This document shows positions 31,331-41,482 of a stretch of 64,000 bases of DNA, in pieces. Position 1 is the stretch's first letter; every line of letters begins with the position of its first letter. Position numbers and translations under genes: made by a program. Origin of the DNA: Frankiales bacterium (GTDB lineage: Bacteria; Actinomycetota; Actinomycetes; S36-B12; CAIYMF01); NCBI GenBank assembly GCA_016125335.1, contig WGLY01000006.1:126001-190000 (forward strand). The letters are read 5' to 3'. The notes beneath the pieces are model-generated. The model made no database searches. It had not been told where the DNA came from and worked only from the letters and a program-made list of their open reading frames with translations.

Positions 31331-31963
31331 TCAGGGCGCCCCGGCGGGCCCGGGCACGACCAGTGCCGGGTGCCGGGGGTCGTCGGCACGCACCACGAGG
31401 TCCGCGGCCCCCTCGGGGTCGTGCTCCGCGGCGTAGCGCGCCAGGGCCGGCAGCGTCCACGCCTCCTCCTCCGGCGTGCGCCGCTCGAGCGCGCCGGGCG
31501 AGAGCCGCAGGTGCACGGAGATGTCGAAGGGCAGCCCCCGGCCGAGCAGCACGCTGCCGGAGACCACCACCACGGCCTCCTCGGGCAGCAGGACGCGACG
31601 CGCGCGGGCGGACCTGTCCGTGGCGGGGTCGCGCAGCGCCGGCAGCACGGTGCCGTCGGCCACGAACGGCTCGAGCACCTCGCGCCGCAGGGCCTCGACG
31701 TCGAGCCAGTCCTCGAGCCAGGCGATGTCGTCGCGGTGGCCGTGCTCGAGCCGCTGGCCCGCCGGCCGCCAGTACGTCTCCCACCGCACGTGCACCACCG
31801 GCCGGCGCGACGACAGCGCGTCGACGACCTCGGCCGCGAGCGCGTGCGGGTCCGCGGCCGGCGCCCCGTCGACCGCGAGGCGCACCCGGCCCGGCACGTC
31901 GTCGACGCGCGCGACGACGGCCGCGACCACGCCGTCGGGGCTCACCGCCCGGATCTCCGCCAC
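31331..31963 (-). CDS. Uridine-kinase-like protein with degenerate P-loop
   Basis: 210 residues. The overall sequence (VHVRWETYWRPAGQRLEHGHRDDIAWLEDWLD, VLLPEEAVVVVSGSVLLGR, later FDISVHLRLSP and RRTPEEEAW) follows nucleoside/uridine kinases of the P-loop family, but the Walker A place reads VDGAPAADPHAL (31-42) instead of GxxxxGK(S/T). The invariant Lys is gone, so phosphotransfer by the normal mechanism is not expected. Such variants recur in Actinobacteria and may have a structural or regulatory job. GTG start follows a CAGGAT -10-like box on the minus strand. Confidence 0.7.
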   Translation of the reverse strand: MAEIRAVSPDGVVAAVVARVDDVPGRVRLAVDGAPAADPHALAAEVVDALSSRRPVVHVRWETYWRPAGQRLEHGHRDDIAWLEDWLDVEALRREVLEPFVADGTVLPALRDPATDRSARARRVLLPEEAVVVVSGSVLLGRGLPFDISVHLRLSPGALERRTPEEEAWTLPALARYAAEHDPEGAADLVVRADDPRHPALVVPGPAGAP

Positions 31964-32066
31964 ACCACGATCCTGCCCCCTGGGCCGGCGGCGACGGCCG
32001 CGGCTCCTACCCGCGGCGGGCGTTTCCCGGGCGGGCCGGACCGGGCCGGACGGATACCCTGCGAGC

Positions 32067-33338
32067 ATGAGCGGAGCGCTGACGAGGGTCTTCATCGCGC
32101 GCCTCGCCGGCATCGCCGTGTTCGACCCGCGCGGCGACCAGGTCGGCAAGGTGCGCGACGTCGTCGTCACCCTCCGCCACGGGCACCACGCGCCGCGGGT
32201 GCTCGGGCTCGTCGTCGAGGTGCAGCCGCGCCGGCGCATCTTCTGCCCCATGACCCGGGTGACCAACATCGACTCGGGCGCCGTCGTCACCACCGGCCTG
32301 CTCAACATGCGCCGCTTCGAGCAGCGCGCGGGCGAGACCCTCGTGCTCGGCGAGCTGCTCGACAAGCGGGTGACGCTGCTCGAGACGGGCGAGCAGGTGT
32401 CCGTCCAGGACGTCGCGATCCAGCAGGAGCGCACCCGCGACTGGTCGGTCAGCCGGATCTTCGTGCGCAAGCCGGGGGCCGGGTTCCGGCGCCGCGGCGA
32501 GACGATGGTCGTCGAGTGGGACGCCGTGTCCGGCCTGTCGCTGACCGACCCGCAGCAGGGCGTCGAGAGCCTGCTCGCGACGGTGGAGAAGCTGCGCGCC
32601 GCCGATCTCGCCAACGTGCTGCACGAGCTGGCGCCCAAGCGGCGCAACGAGCTCGCCGCCGCGCTCGACGACGAGAAGCTCGCCGACGTCCTCGAGGAGC
32701 TTCCCGAGGACGACCGCATCGAGATCGTCGAGTCCCTCGAGGCCGAGCGCGCCGCCGACGTCCTCGAGGAGATGGACCCCGACGACGCCGCCGACCTGCT
32801 CTCCGAGCTGGCCCCGGAGGCGGCCGAGGCGCTGCTGTCGCTCGTGGAGCCCGAAGACGCCGAGGACCTGCGCCGGCTGCTGAGCTACGACGACTACACC
32901 GCCGGCGGCATGATGACGCCGGAGCCGGTGATCCTGCCCCCGGACGCCACGGTCGCCGAGGCCCTCGCGCGCATCCGCGACTCGGACCTCTCGCCGTCGC
33001 TGGCCGCGCAGGTCTACGTGGTGCGCGCGCCGTTCGAGACGCCCACCGGCAAGTACCTCGGCGTCGCGCACTTCCAGCGGCTGCTGCGCGAGCCGCCGTC
33101 GACGCTGGTGTCCGCGACGCTCGACGACACCCTCGAGCCGATCGGTCCGTCAGCGCCGCTGAGCCAGGTGACGCGCTACTTCGCGACGTACAACCTCGTC
33201 GCCCTTCCCGTGGTCGACGAGAACGACCACCTGCTCGGCGCCGTCACCGTGGACGACGTCGTCGACCACATGCTCCCGGCGAACTGGCGCGACTCGGACG
33301 CCGAGCCCGAGGACGAGGCGGTCCCCCATGGCGCGTGA
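32067..33338 (+). CDS. PRC-barrel / MgtE N-domain / CBS protein without membrane part
   Basis: 423 residues. A PRC-barrel-like start (FIARLAGIAVFDPRGDQVGKVRDVVV), then the helical MgtE N-terminal repeat region rich in LADVLEELPEDDRIEIVESL and ADLLSELAPEAAEALL at about 165-270, and a pair of CBS domains to about 410. The transmembrane MgtE channel is absent, so it is not a Mg2+ channel by itself; it may sense Mg2+ or nucleotide and regulate something else. TACCCT stands 6 nt before the ATG (leaderless). Its end overlaps the DUF1003 gene by 11 bp, a common actinobacterial pair. Confidence 0.85.
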   Translation: MSGALTRVFIARLAGIAVFDPRGDQVGKVRDVVVTLRHGHHAPRVLGLVVEVQPRRRIFCPMTRVTNIDSGAVVTTGLLNMRRFEQRAGETLVLGELLDKRVTLLETGEQVSVQDVAIQQERTRDWSVSRIFVRKPGAGFRRRGETMVVEWDAVSGLSLTDPQQGVESLLATVEKLRAADLANVLHELAPKRRNELAAALDDEKLADVLEELPEDDRIEIVESLEAERAADVLEEMDPDDAADLLSELAPEAAEALLSLVEPEDAEDLRRLLSYDDYTAGGMMTPEPVILPPDATVAEALARIRDSDLSPSLAAQVYVVRAPFETPTGKYLGVAHFQRLLREPPSTLVSATLDDTLEPIGPSAPLSQVTRYFATYNLVALPVVDENDHLLGAVTVDDVVDHMLPANWRDSDAEPEDEAVPHGA

Positions 33339-33921
33339 GTCCAGCCGCGGGCCGCGCCTCGACCAGCCGCTGGAGCGCGGGATCACCCTGCGCCCCAGCG
33401 TCGACCCCGAGCGCGTGGGCCGACTGTCCGAGCGCATCGCCCGGTTCCTCGGCTCGTGGCGGTTCATCGGCTACATGACGGCGTTCATCGTCGCCTGGGT
33501 CACCTGGAACGTCGCGGGGCCCAAGAGCCTGCGCTTCGACGAGTGGCAGTTCATCGGACTGACCCTGCTGCTCTCGCTCCAGGCCTCCTACGCGGCGCCC
33601 CTGATCCTGCTCGCGCAGAACCGGCAGGCCGACCGCGACCGGGTGCAGTACCAGGAGGACCGGGCGCGCACCGAGCGCCTCATCGCCGACACCGAGTACC
33701 TCATGCGCGAGATCGCGTCGCTGCGCGTCGCGCTCGGCGAGGTCGCCACCCGCGACTACCTGCGCAGCGAGCTGCGCGACCTGCTCGACGACCTCGACGA
33801 GCGCGAGGCACGGATCGCGCAGTCCCGCAAGAAGAAGGGCAAGGGTGCGGCGCGCGAGCCGCTGCCCGACGACGACGCCGACGAGGAGCCCGGCGTCGGC
33901 ACGCCCGCATCCGCCGAGTGA
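33328..33921 (+). CDS. DUF1003 membrane protein
   Basis: 197 residues. Two membrane segments (around 45-62 and 74-97) with the DUF1003 pattern GSWRFIGYMTAFIVAWVTWN and QAPLILLAQNRQ-like SYAAPLILLAQNRQADRDR, followed by a long charged, coiled-coil-like helix (about 100-170) and an acidic tail. Function unknown. The GTG/ATG start lies inside the 3' end of the MgtE-like gene, so translation is coupled; the two probably act together. The next gene, mrp, has its own promoter. Confidence 0.88.
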   Translation: MARESSRGPRLDQPLERGITLRPSVDPERVGRLSERIARFLGSWRFIGYMTAFIVAWVTWNVAGPKSLRFDEWQFIGLTLLLSLQASYAAPLILLAQNRQADRDRVQYQEDRARTERLIADTEYLMREIASLRVALGEVATRDYLRSELRDLLDDLDEREARIAQSRKKKGKGAAREPLPDDDADEEPGVGTPASAE

Positions 33922-33965
33922 TCGCCGGCTCGGGGCCGTCCCCGCAGCCGACATAGGATCGAGGC

Positions 33966-35099
33966 ATGTCCCTTCTCGAGCTCGTCGACGCCGCGCTGGC
34001 CACGGTCGAGGACCCGGAGATCCGGCGTCCGATCACCGAGCTGAAGATGGTGAAGTCGCGCGAGGTCGTCGGCGACGTGGCCCGCGTCGCGGTCTACCTC
34101 ACCGTGGCCGGCTGTCCCATGCGCGACACGATCACGACGCGCGTGCGCGACGCCGTCGGCGCCGTCCCCGGTATCCGCGAGGTGCAGGTCGAGCTCGACG
34201 TCATGAGCGAGGAGCAGCGCAAGGAGCTGCGGGCCGGCCTCGTGGGCCACGACCAGCGCGAGATCCCGTTCGCCAAGCCGGGCAGCCTCACCCGCGTGTA
34301 CGCCATCGCGTCCGGCAAGGGCGGCGTGGGCAAGTCGTCCGTGACGGCCAACCTCGCGGTGCAGCTCGCCGCGGACGGCCTCTCCGTGGGGCTCGTCGAC
34401 GCCGACATCTACGGCCACTCGATCCCGCGCATCCTCGGCGCGACCGAGCCGCCCACGATGGTCGAAGGCATGATCATGCCGCCGCAGGCCTACGGCGTCC
34501 GGGTCATCTCGATGCTGCCGTTCAAGCCGGGCGGCGTCTCGCAGCCGGTGGCGTTCCGCGGCCCGATGCTGCACCGCGCGCTCGAGCAGTTCCTCGCCGA
34601 CGTCTGGTGGGGCGACCTCGACGTGCTCCTGCTCGACCTCCCGCCCGGCACCGGCGACGTCGCGATCTCCCTCGCCCAGCTGCTGCCCTCGGCGGAGGTC
34701 CTCGTCGTCACGACGCCGCAGACCGCCGCGGCCGAGGTCGCGATCCGCGCCGGCATGCTCGCCCAGCAGACCCGCACGCGGGTGTCCGGCGTCATCGAGA
34801 ACATGTCGGCGTTCCCGTGCCCGCACTGCGGCGAGCCCATGGACCTGTTCGGCTCGGGCGGCGGCGAGGTGGTCGCGCAGACCCTGAGCACCGAGCTCGG
34901 CACCGAGGTGCCGCTGCTGGGACGGGTGCCCTTCGACGTCCGGCTGCGCGAGGGCGGCGACGACGGCCGGCCGCTCGTGCTCACCGAGCCGGACGCCCCG
35001 GCGTCCACCGTGCTGCGCGAGATCGCGGGGCGGCTGGCGTCGCGCTCGCGCGGGCTGGTCGGGATGCCGCTGGGAATCACGCCTGCGGGCCGGGCCTGA
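33966..35099 (+). CDS. mrp: Mrp/NBP35-type Fe-S carrier ATPase with N-terminal MIP18 (DUF59) domain
   Basis: 377 residues. Residues 1-95 are the MIP18/DUF59 domain; the P-loop SGKGGVGKS is at 116-124, Walker A' VDADIYGHS follows, and the cluster-binding pair C285-xx-C288 (FPCPHCGEP) is present. These dimers carry and transfer [4Fe-4S] clusters in the cytosol; orthologues are Rv1229c in mycobacteria and ApbC/Mrp elsewhere. TAGGAT (33954-33959) lies 6 nt before the ATG, so the mRNA is leaderless. It is part of the region syntenic with the sigE locus. Confidence 0.92.
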   Translation: MSLLELVDAALATVEDPEIRRPITELKMVKSREVVGDVARVAVYLTVAGCPMRDTITTRVRDAVGAVPGIREVQVELDVMSEEQRKELRAGLVGHDQREIPFAKPGSLTRVYAIASGKGGVGKSSVTANLAVQLAADGLSVGLVDADIYGHSIPRILGATEPPTMVEGMIMPPQAYGVRVISMLPFKPGGVSQPVAFRGPMLHRALEQFLADVWWGDLDVLLLDLPPGTGDVAISLAQLLPSAEVLVVTTPQTAAAEVAIRAGMLAQQTRTRVSGVIENMSAFPCPHCGEPMDLFGSGGGEVVAQTLSTELGTEVPLLGRVPFDVRLREGGDDGRPLVLTEPDAPASTVLREIAGRLASRSRGLVGMPLGITPAGRA

Positions 35100-35118
35100 C
35101 CTCCGCCACGATGCGGGG

Positions 35119-36141
35119 GTGACCGACCTCCCCACCCCCGCTCGCTGGACCGATCCCGGCTGGCTCGCGACCGCCACCGGCTGGGCCGCCGACCGCCTGG
35201 CCGAGCGCGGCACCCGCGTGGTCGGGCGCACCCATCCGCACGTGCGTCCGTGGTCGACCGTGCTGCGGCTGGAGACGACCGACGGCGTCGTCTGGCTCAA
35301 GGCACCGGGCGACGGCGCGCGCGCCGAGGTCGCGCTGCTCGCCGTGCTGGCCGAGCTCGACGTGCCGCACACCCCGCGGCCGGTCGCGCACGACGTCGAC
35401 CTCGGGCTCCTGCTGCTGCCCGACGCCGGGCCGGTGTCGCGGACGGTCCACGGCGGCGCCACCCCTCCGGACGTGATGGCCGACCACCTCGGCGCCTACG
35501 CGGGCCTGCAGCGCAGCCTCGAACCTCACGCCGACCGCCTCGTGGGCCTCGGCGTCGAGGACCTGCGGCCGGCGCTGATGCCGCAGGTGCTCGCTGAGAC
35601 GATCGAGCGGCTGCGCGTCGAGCGCCCCCCGGGCCGGCTCGACGACGACGACGCGCAGGCGCTGGTGGCCCTGCTCCCGGCGTACGCCGAGGCCTGCGCG
35701 GAGCTGGCGGCAGGCGGTGTGCGGCCGACGCTTCAGCACGACGACCTGCACGACAACAACATCGCCGTGCCGGGCCCGGTCTTCCTCGACTGGGGCGACG
35801 CGTGCGTCGGGCACCCGTTCGGGACGCTGCTCGCGACGCTGCGCTCGGTGATGCACCACCACGGCCTGGGCCCGGACGACCCGGCGCTGCACCGCATCGC
35901 CGACGCCTACACGGAGGCCTGGACCGACGTCGCGCCGCGGCCGCAGCTGCGGCGCTGGGCGCTGCTCGCGCTGCGCGTGGGGCCGCTCACCCGGTCGCTG
36001 TCCTACCGGCGCGCCCTCACCGGTGTCGAGGAGTCGGCCTGGGCGGAGGATGGCGACGCGCTGCCCGGCTGGCTGCTCGAGCTGCTCGAGCCCGGGCTGC
36101 CGCTGCGCCCGCCGCTGCTCGCGGCGGGCGTGGCGCGCTAG
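35119..36141 (+). CDS. Aminoglycoside-phosphotransferase-fold kinase
   Basis: 340 residues. Brenner's motif LQHDDLHDNNIAV and the metal-binding FLDWGDAC are intact, and an ATP-binding N lobe with WLKAP is visible (about 55-60). This fold phosphorylates small molecules; the substrate is unknown and antibiotic resistance should not be assumed. GTG start; a CACGAT box lies 6 nt before it, in line with the leaderless pattern. The gene ends by sharing CTAG (36138-36141) with the convergent tatB stop, so the two mRNAs overlap by at least four bases. Confidence 0.8.
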   Translation: MTDLPTPARWTDPGWLATATGWAADRLAERGTRVVGRTHPHVRPWSTVLRLETTDGVVWLKAPGDGARAEVALLAVLAELDVPHTPRPVAHDVDLGLLLLPDAGPVSRTVHGGATPPDVMADHLGAYAGLQRSLEPHADRLVGLGVEDLRPALMPQVLAETIERLRVERPPGRLDDDDAQALVALLPAYAEACAELAAGGVRPTLQHDDLHDNNIAVPGPVFLDWGDACVGHPFGTLLATLRSVMHHHGLGPDDPALHRIADAYTEAWTDVAPRPQLRRWALLALRVGPLTRSLSYRRALTGVEESAWAEDGDALPGWLLELLEPGLPLRPPLLAAGVAR

Positions 36142-36530
36142 GTCGCGTCGGCGTCGAACGAGGGCGGTGGGGGCGCGAGGTCGCGCGGGGCCGAGGGCGG
36201 GTCGGACGCCGGCGGGCGCGTCGGCGTGGTGCCCGGGCGTCCTGCTCCGGGCGAGGACGACGTCGCGTCGTCGATGAACGAGGACACGATCCGCTTGGGG
36301 TGCAGCTCGGCGATGTCGTTGACCGACCGGCGCAGCTCGTCGGTGATCGCCGGGTCGAGGTCGGCCACGGCGGCCAGCTCGCGGCGGGCGTTGGCCGCCT
36401 GGTCGCGCAGGACCCGCACCCACTTCACGCCCTCGGCGATCATCTTGGGCAGCCGGTCGGGCCCCACGAGCAGGAGCGCGACGACGATGATGACGACGAG
36501 CTCCCAGCCGCCGATGCCGAGGATGTCCAC
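36138..36530 (-). CDS. tatB: Twin-arginine translocase subunit TatB
   Basis: 130 residues. One membrane helix (8-22), the hinge GPDRLP (23-28), an amphipathic helix to about 60 and a proline-rich, disordered C terminus. It is the TatB subunit that receives folded twin-arginine substrates with TatC. TatA is very similar, but the length and the position after htrA, as in mycobacterial Rv1224, favour TatB. GTG start; htrA is 39 bp upstream on the same strand, so an envelope-stress operon sigE-rseA-rseB-htrA-tatB-like arrangement is kept. Confidence 0.88.
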   Translation of the reverse strand: MDILGIGGWELVVIIVVALLLVGPDRLPKMIAEGVKWVRVLRDQAANARRELAAVADLDPAITDELRRSVNDIAELHPKRIVSSFIDDATSSSPGAGRPGTTPTRPPASDPPSAPRDLAPPPPSFDADAT

Positions 36531-36569
36531 GTCGTCCCTCCCGTCCTGGGCCTCCAGGGTAGGTGCTGG

Positions 36570-37937
<1,368 letters not shown>

Positions 37938-38097
37938 CGCCGGCATCTCCTGTGCTCGTCCCCGGCCCCCCGGCCGGGTCCCATCGTCTCGTGCGGACCG
38001 GTCCCGCGCCGGTCGCAGCCGGGTCCATGCTGCCCGCCGGGCCGGTGGCCACCCTTCGGACCCCCTGTGAGCCTGCTGAGAAACGCCCCGCCCGGGC

Positions 38098-38766
38098 TCA
38101 CGCCCCCTCGAGGGGCACGTCGGTGCCCGTCGCGGTCACGACCACGCCGGCGGGCGTGACCGACGCCGAGGTGGCCACCAGCCCGAGCGGCAGCCGGCCG
38201 ATCGACCCGGCCAGGGCGGTCACCCGGTCGGCGAAGGACGACGGCAGCCGCGAGGCGTCGACCTCGACGCCGAGCACGGACACCGACACCAGCTCGAGGC
38301 TCAGCCGGCCGTCGGTCACGACAGGTCGGAGCCGGGCCGCGACCGGGACGCCGTCGGCGACGGTGGCCACGAGCGTGTCGCCCTCGGCGGACACGACGTA
38401 CCGGTCGCCGATGCGGGCCTGGAGCGCGGCCAGGGACACCGTGGCCCCGGCCTCCACCCGCGCCGCCGTGCGCGGCGCCCGGGTGCTCACGTCGTAGAGG
38501 TCGGCGTCGACGTGGTCGAGGACCAGCCCGCCGGAGGTGGGCACGTGGTCGAGGCTCACCACGACGTGGTCGAGCGAGCCGCGCGCCACCTGCGTGAGCA
38601 CCGGGATCCCCTCGACCGTGGTGGACGTCGACCCCACCCCGGGGAAGGCGGCGGCGAGCCGGTCGTCGACGACGCGCCCGAGCACCGCGGCCGCGGCCCG
38701 GTCGGCCACCACGGCGAGCACGAGGAGCACGACGAGCGACACCGCGACCGCGGTGAGCCGCCTCAC
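38098..38766 (-). CDS. LmeA-like DUF2993 lipid-binding protein
   Basis: 222 residues. N-terminal membrane/signal helix (LTAVAVSLVVLLVLAVVADRA), then the DUF2993 repeat pattern of alternating beta strands (TSTTVEGIPVLTQVARGSLDHVVVSLDHVP; VDADLYDVSTRAPRTAA; LVSVSVLGVEVDASRLP). DUF2993 proteins include mycobacterial LmeA, a periplasmic phosphatidylinositol-mannoside-binding protein of lipoglycan maturation; here the ligand is only guessed. GTG start. A 160-bp gap, with several short GC stems but no clear promoter, separates it from htrA. Confidence 0.75.
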   Translation of the reverse strand: MRRLTAVAVSLVVLLVLAVVADRAAAAVLGRVVDDRLAAAFPGVGSTSTTVEGIPVLTQVARGSLDHVVVSLDHVPTSGGLVLDHVDADLYDVSTRAPRTAARVEAGATVSLAALQARIGDRYVVSAEGDTLVATVADGVPVAARLRPVVTDGRLSLELVSVSVLGVEVDASRLPSSFADRVTALAGSIGRLPLGLVATSASVTPAGVVVTATGTDVPLEGA

Positions 38767-38832
38767 GACCCGCTCCCACGGCGTGACGCGGCCGCGCGGC
38801 GGGCCGCCACGGCCCCGGGGACGCCCGTCACG

Positions 38833-39978
38833 TCAGGCCGCCCGGCCGGTGATCCGCGACCACCCGCGATCCACCCGCGACCAGAACGTGTCGGCCGCCG
38901 GGTCCGGGTCCGCGGGGAAGGCCGCGAGCACCGCGGCGGCGATGCTGCGCGGGTCGGCGGCGTCGTCGGCGATCAGGGTGAGCACGGATCCCCGGCAGGC
39001 CCACACGACCGTGGCCGACGGCGAGGCCGGGGTCCCGCCCCGCACCCAGGCGTAGCTGCCGGCGAGCTCCTCGTGCTGGAAGCCCCGGCCGGCCAGGCCG
39101 GCCGCGTCGTCGGCGGAGATGTCGCCGGGAAGGGAGAACAGCGAGACGCTCACCAGCCCGTCGGAGAACAGCTGGTGGGTGACGGCGGCGCTGGACACCG
39201 TGCCCGCGGGGGCCTGGCTGGAGTCGAGCAGCTGGAGGCCGCCGGGCAGCGCGTCCGGGCAGGCGCAGCCGGAGCGCCGCGCCTGGGCCAGCCCGCCGGC
39301 GTCGAGCTGGCGCCACGGGTCGGGAGTGACGGACGGCGGCACCACGGCGGTGCCCGAGCCGATGCGCACCGAGGTGAACCCGCTGCGCTCGCGCACGGCT
39401 CCGTGCGCGTCGAGCAGCTCGCGGCGCAGCAGGAGCCCGGTGGCGTGGTCGAGCCAGTAGCGGGCCTGGAGCACGCCCGCCGCGTCGACGGCCACGACGG
39501 CGTCCGCGGGGCGTCCCGCGACCTGGGTGTCGAGGCCGGCCTCGCGCAGCACGCGGTAGTTCACCCGCAGCAGGTCGAGGGTGCGGCCGTCCTCGGCGAA
39601 CGATCGGGCCGAGGCCGCCGGCGTCACCTGGACCGCCCCCGCCGCCACGCCCACGGACTGGGCGACCGTGCCGCTGCCGGGCACGTGCGAGATGCGGGTG
39701 GTGACCGTGCCGGCGGAGTCCGAGGTGGTCGCGACGCCGGAGTACTCGACCCGCGAGGCGGCGGCCGAGGACCGCGTGAGCAGCGCGACGGCCACGGGGT
39801 CGTCGGGGGTCATGGCGGCCCGGTCGGCGACGGAGACGGCGTCCACGCGGCCGGTCCAGCCGGTCCAGCCCTCGGCGCTGCCGGTGGGGTCCGGCGTCCC
39901 GATCGCGGCGAGCACCACGAGCGCGGCCGCGCCCGCCCCTGCGGCGGCTCCGGCGACCAGGACGATCCGTCGGCTCAC
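38833..39978 (-). CDS. MucB/RseB-type sigma-E regulatory protein
   Basis: 381 residues. Membrane anchor near 5-25 (IVLVAGAAAGAGAAALVVLAAIG), a MucB/RseB N domain (VEYSGVATTSDSAGTVTTRISHVPG; LLRVNYRVLREAG; ARYWLDHATGLLLRRELLD) and a C domain with RGFQHEELAGSYAWVRGG. RseB binds the anti-sigma factor and shields it from regulated proteolysis; that role is inferred. The GTG start overlaps the anti-sigma stop as GTGA, so it is coupled to it. C-terminal residues are soluble and probably outside the membrane. Confidence 0.85.
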   Translation of the reverse strand: MSRRIVLVAGAAAGAGAAALVVLAAIGTPDPTGSAEGWTGWTGRVDAVSVADRAAMTPDDPVAVALLTRSSAAASRVEYSGVATTSDSAGTVTTRISHVPGSGTVAQSVGVAAGAVQVTPAASARSFAEDGRTLDLLRVNYRVLREAGLDTQVAGRPADAVVAVDAAGVLQARYWLDHATGLLLRRELLDAHGAVRERSGFTSVRIGSGTAVVPPSVTPDPWRQLDAGGLAQARRSGCACPDALPGGLQLLDSSQAPAGTVSSAAVTHQLFSDGLVSVSLFSLPGDISADDAAGLAGRGFQHEELAGSYAWVRGGTPASPSATVVWACRGSVLTLIADDAADPRSIAAAVLAAFPADPDPAADTFWSRVDRGWSRITGRAA

Positions 39979-40541
39979 GGGGTCGGGGAAGGCGACGCCT
40001 GCGGGCGGGTCAGGTCGACGGTGACGATGCGGGGGCCCGAGAGGGGCAGCTGCTCGGTGACGGCGGCGTGCTCGTCGAACAGCGTGTCGACCACCGGCGC
40101 GATCGAGGGGTGGGGGACGACGGTGGTGGACAGGGTCGACGTGGTGCCGACGACGGCCACCACGGCCAGGGCCGCCGCGCCCGCCGCGGAGGCGAGCACC
40201 ACCCGCCCGCGCCGGCGCCGGCGGGCCACCGCGGGCCGGGACCCGCCGGGACGCACGCCGGCGGCGCCCGCGGGCCGGGGACCGGCTCCGCCCTGCGCCG
40301 GGACGACGGCCGCCGGGTCGCGCGGGGCGGCCGCGGGGACCGAGCGCAGCCGCTGGAGCAGGTCGTCGGAGGGGGCGATCCCGGGGGTGTCGCCCAGCCG
40401 CGCGGACGCGGCGCGCTGCGCGTCGAGCGCGGCGCGGCAGCGGCCGCAGACGGCGACGTGCGCGAACGCGCGCTCCGCCTCGGCCGGCGAGAGCCGGCCG
40501 TCGGCGAGGTCGGCGACGCGGGCGCCGAGGCATCGGCTCAC
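39975..40541 (-). CDS. rseA: Zinc-binding anti-sigma factor (RseA-like)
   Basis: 188 residues. N-terminal zinc anti-sigma motif H28-x3-C32-x2-C35 (HVAVCGRC), a Pro/Ala linker, one membrane helix (114-132) and an extracellular tail of about 55 residues. It should hold SigE at the membrane until stress-triggered cleavage. GTG overlaps the sigE stop as GTGA, so amounts of sigma and anti-sigma are linked. Corresponds to Rv1222. The RseB-like gene follows with a second GTGA overlap. Confidence 0.88.
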   Translation of the reverse strand: MSRCLGARVADLADGRLSPAEAERAFAHVAVCGRCRAALDAQRAASARLGDTPGIAPSDDLLQRLRSVPAAAPRDPAAVVPAQGGAGPRPAGAAGVRPGGSRPAVARRRRRGRVVLASAAGAAALAVVAVVGTTSTLSTTVVPHPSIAPVVDTLFDEHAAVTEQLPLSGPRIVTVDLTRPQASPSPTP

Positions 40542-41221
40542 GGGGCGCCCGCCGACGGGAGGCGCACGGCCGTGGCCGGGGTCCGGTGCGCGAGCGCGTC
40601 GCGCAGCTGGGCGCGGCCGCGGTGGATGCGCGAGCGCACGGTGCCGAGCTTGATCCCGAGCAGCTCGGAGATCTCCTCGTACGTGAGGCCCTCGATGTCG
40701 CAGAGCACGACCGCGACCCGGAAGTCCGGAGGCAGCGCGTCGAGCGCGGCCTGGACGTCGGCGTCGTAGGTGCGGTCGTCGACGAGCTGCGCCGGGCCGA
40801 TGTCGCGGGAGGCGAGGCGGTCGGCGGCGTCCTCGGGCAGGCCCTCGAAGCGGATGCGTGCCTTGCGGCGCACCTGGTCGAGGAAGAGGTTGGTGGTGAT
40901 GCGGTGCAGCCAGCCCTCGAAGGTGCCGGGCGTGTACTGCGAGAGCGACCGGAACACCCGGACGAAGACCTCCTGGGTGAGGTCCTCGGCGTCGTGCTGG
41001 TTGCCCGTGAGGCGGTAGGCGAGCCGGTACACGCGGGCGCCGTGATCGCGCACGACGTCGTCCCACGACGGTGCGGCCCACGGGGCGGGCGGGGCGCTCG
41101 GCGCGCCGGCGGTCTCGCGCGACGGGTCGGACACGGCGGACATGGCGTGCTCCTCGGACTGCGGCACGGCCCGGTCGAGCAGGGCGAGCCCGTGACCCGC
41201 CCCACCGGTCGTGAGGTCCAT
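40538..41221 (-). CDS. sigE: ECF sigma factor SigE
   Basis: 227 residues from ATG 41221. Region 2 ([24 protein letters not shown]) and region 4 ([28 protein letters not shown]) are complete, with the SigE-type linker. Two starts both have ribosome sites: GGGAAGG before 41221 and GAGGAG before ATG 41143 (201 residues). Multiple SigE start sites are also known in mycobacteria. It directs transcription of envelope-stress genes such as the nearby htrA; the anti-sigma is downstream. Corresponds to Rv1221. Divergent O-methyltransferase upstream. Confidence 0.92.
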   Translation of the reverse strand: MDLTTGGAGHGLALLDRAVPQSEEHAMSAVSDPSRETAGAPSAPPAPWAAPSWDDVVRDHGARVYRLAYRLTGNQHDAEDLTQEVFVRVFRSLSQYTPGTFEGWLHRITTNLFLDQVRRKARIRFEGLPEDAADRLASRDIGPAQLVDDRTYDADVQAALDALPPDFRVAVVLCDIEGLTYEEISELLGIKLGTVRSRIHRGRAQLRDALAHRTPATAVRLPSAGAP

Positions 41222-41482
41222 GGTGCCTTCCCGTCGTCGTCTGCGCGAAAACCGCGCACGCTCGCCACGGCCGAACTCACAGGGAGCTCTCAGGTGGCCC
41301 GGGCCGCCCGATGGGGGGATTCGGGCGGGCCCGGGACCGAGGACGGCGCGGTGCGGCTGGTCGTCGTCCACCTCGGCCAACGACCGGGGCCGGTCGCGGG
41401 TTCCCCTGCCGCGGCTCCCGTCCGGCCGGACGGGAGGGCCCGTTGTGCCCCCCTGGCCCGCGGGCACCGCTAGCCTCGCCGC
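41222..41482. promoter_or_regulatory. Divergent sigE / O-methyltransferase intergenic region
   Basis: 261 bp. It holds two sigE ribosome sites at its right-hand border on the minus strand and, on the plus strand, TAGCCT (41471-41476) 6 nt before the methyltransferase GTG. A palindromic GAGAGCTC / GAGCTCTC-like stretch at about 41285-41297 and GC-rich inverted repeats occur, but no convincing GGAAC / CGTT pair for SigE autoregulation was found by eye. No gene is seen. Confidence 0.45.

Noticed and set aside
32067-33338. Magnesium channel MgtE
   Set aside because: The membrane part of MgtE is missing; only its cytosolic domains and a PRC barrel are present.
28892-33478. A 1528-codon plus-strand frame
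   Set aside because: It is antisense to the oxidase, lyase, EamA and kinase-like genes and has the Arg/Ala/Gly/Pro composition of a shadow frame; recognised families lie on the other strand or in another frame.
35119-36141. Aminoglycoside resistance gene
   Set aside because: The APH fold is present, but such kinases serve many metabolic roles and neighbours are housekeeping genes; the same applies to 48526-49479.
38833-41280. One 815-codon protein across the sigE locus
   Set aside because: It is the RseB-like frame extended through the anti-sigma and sigma genes, which use other frames and show the real motifs.
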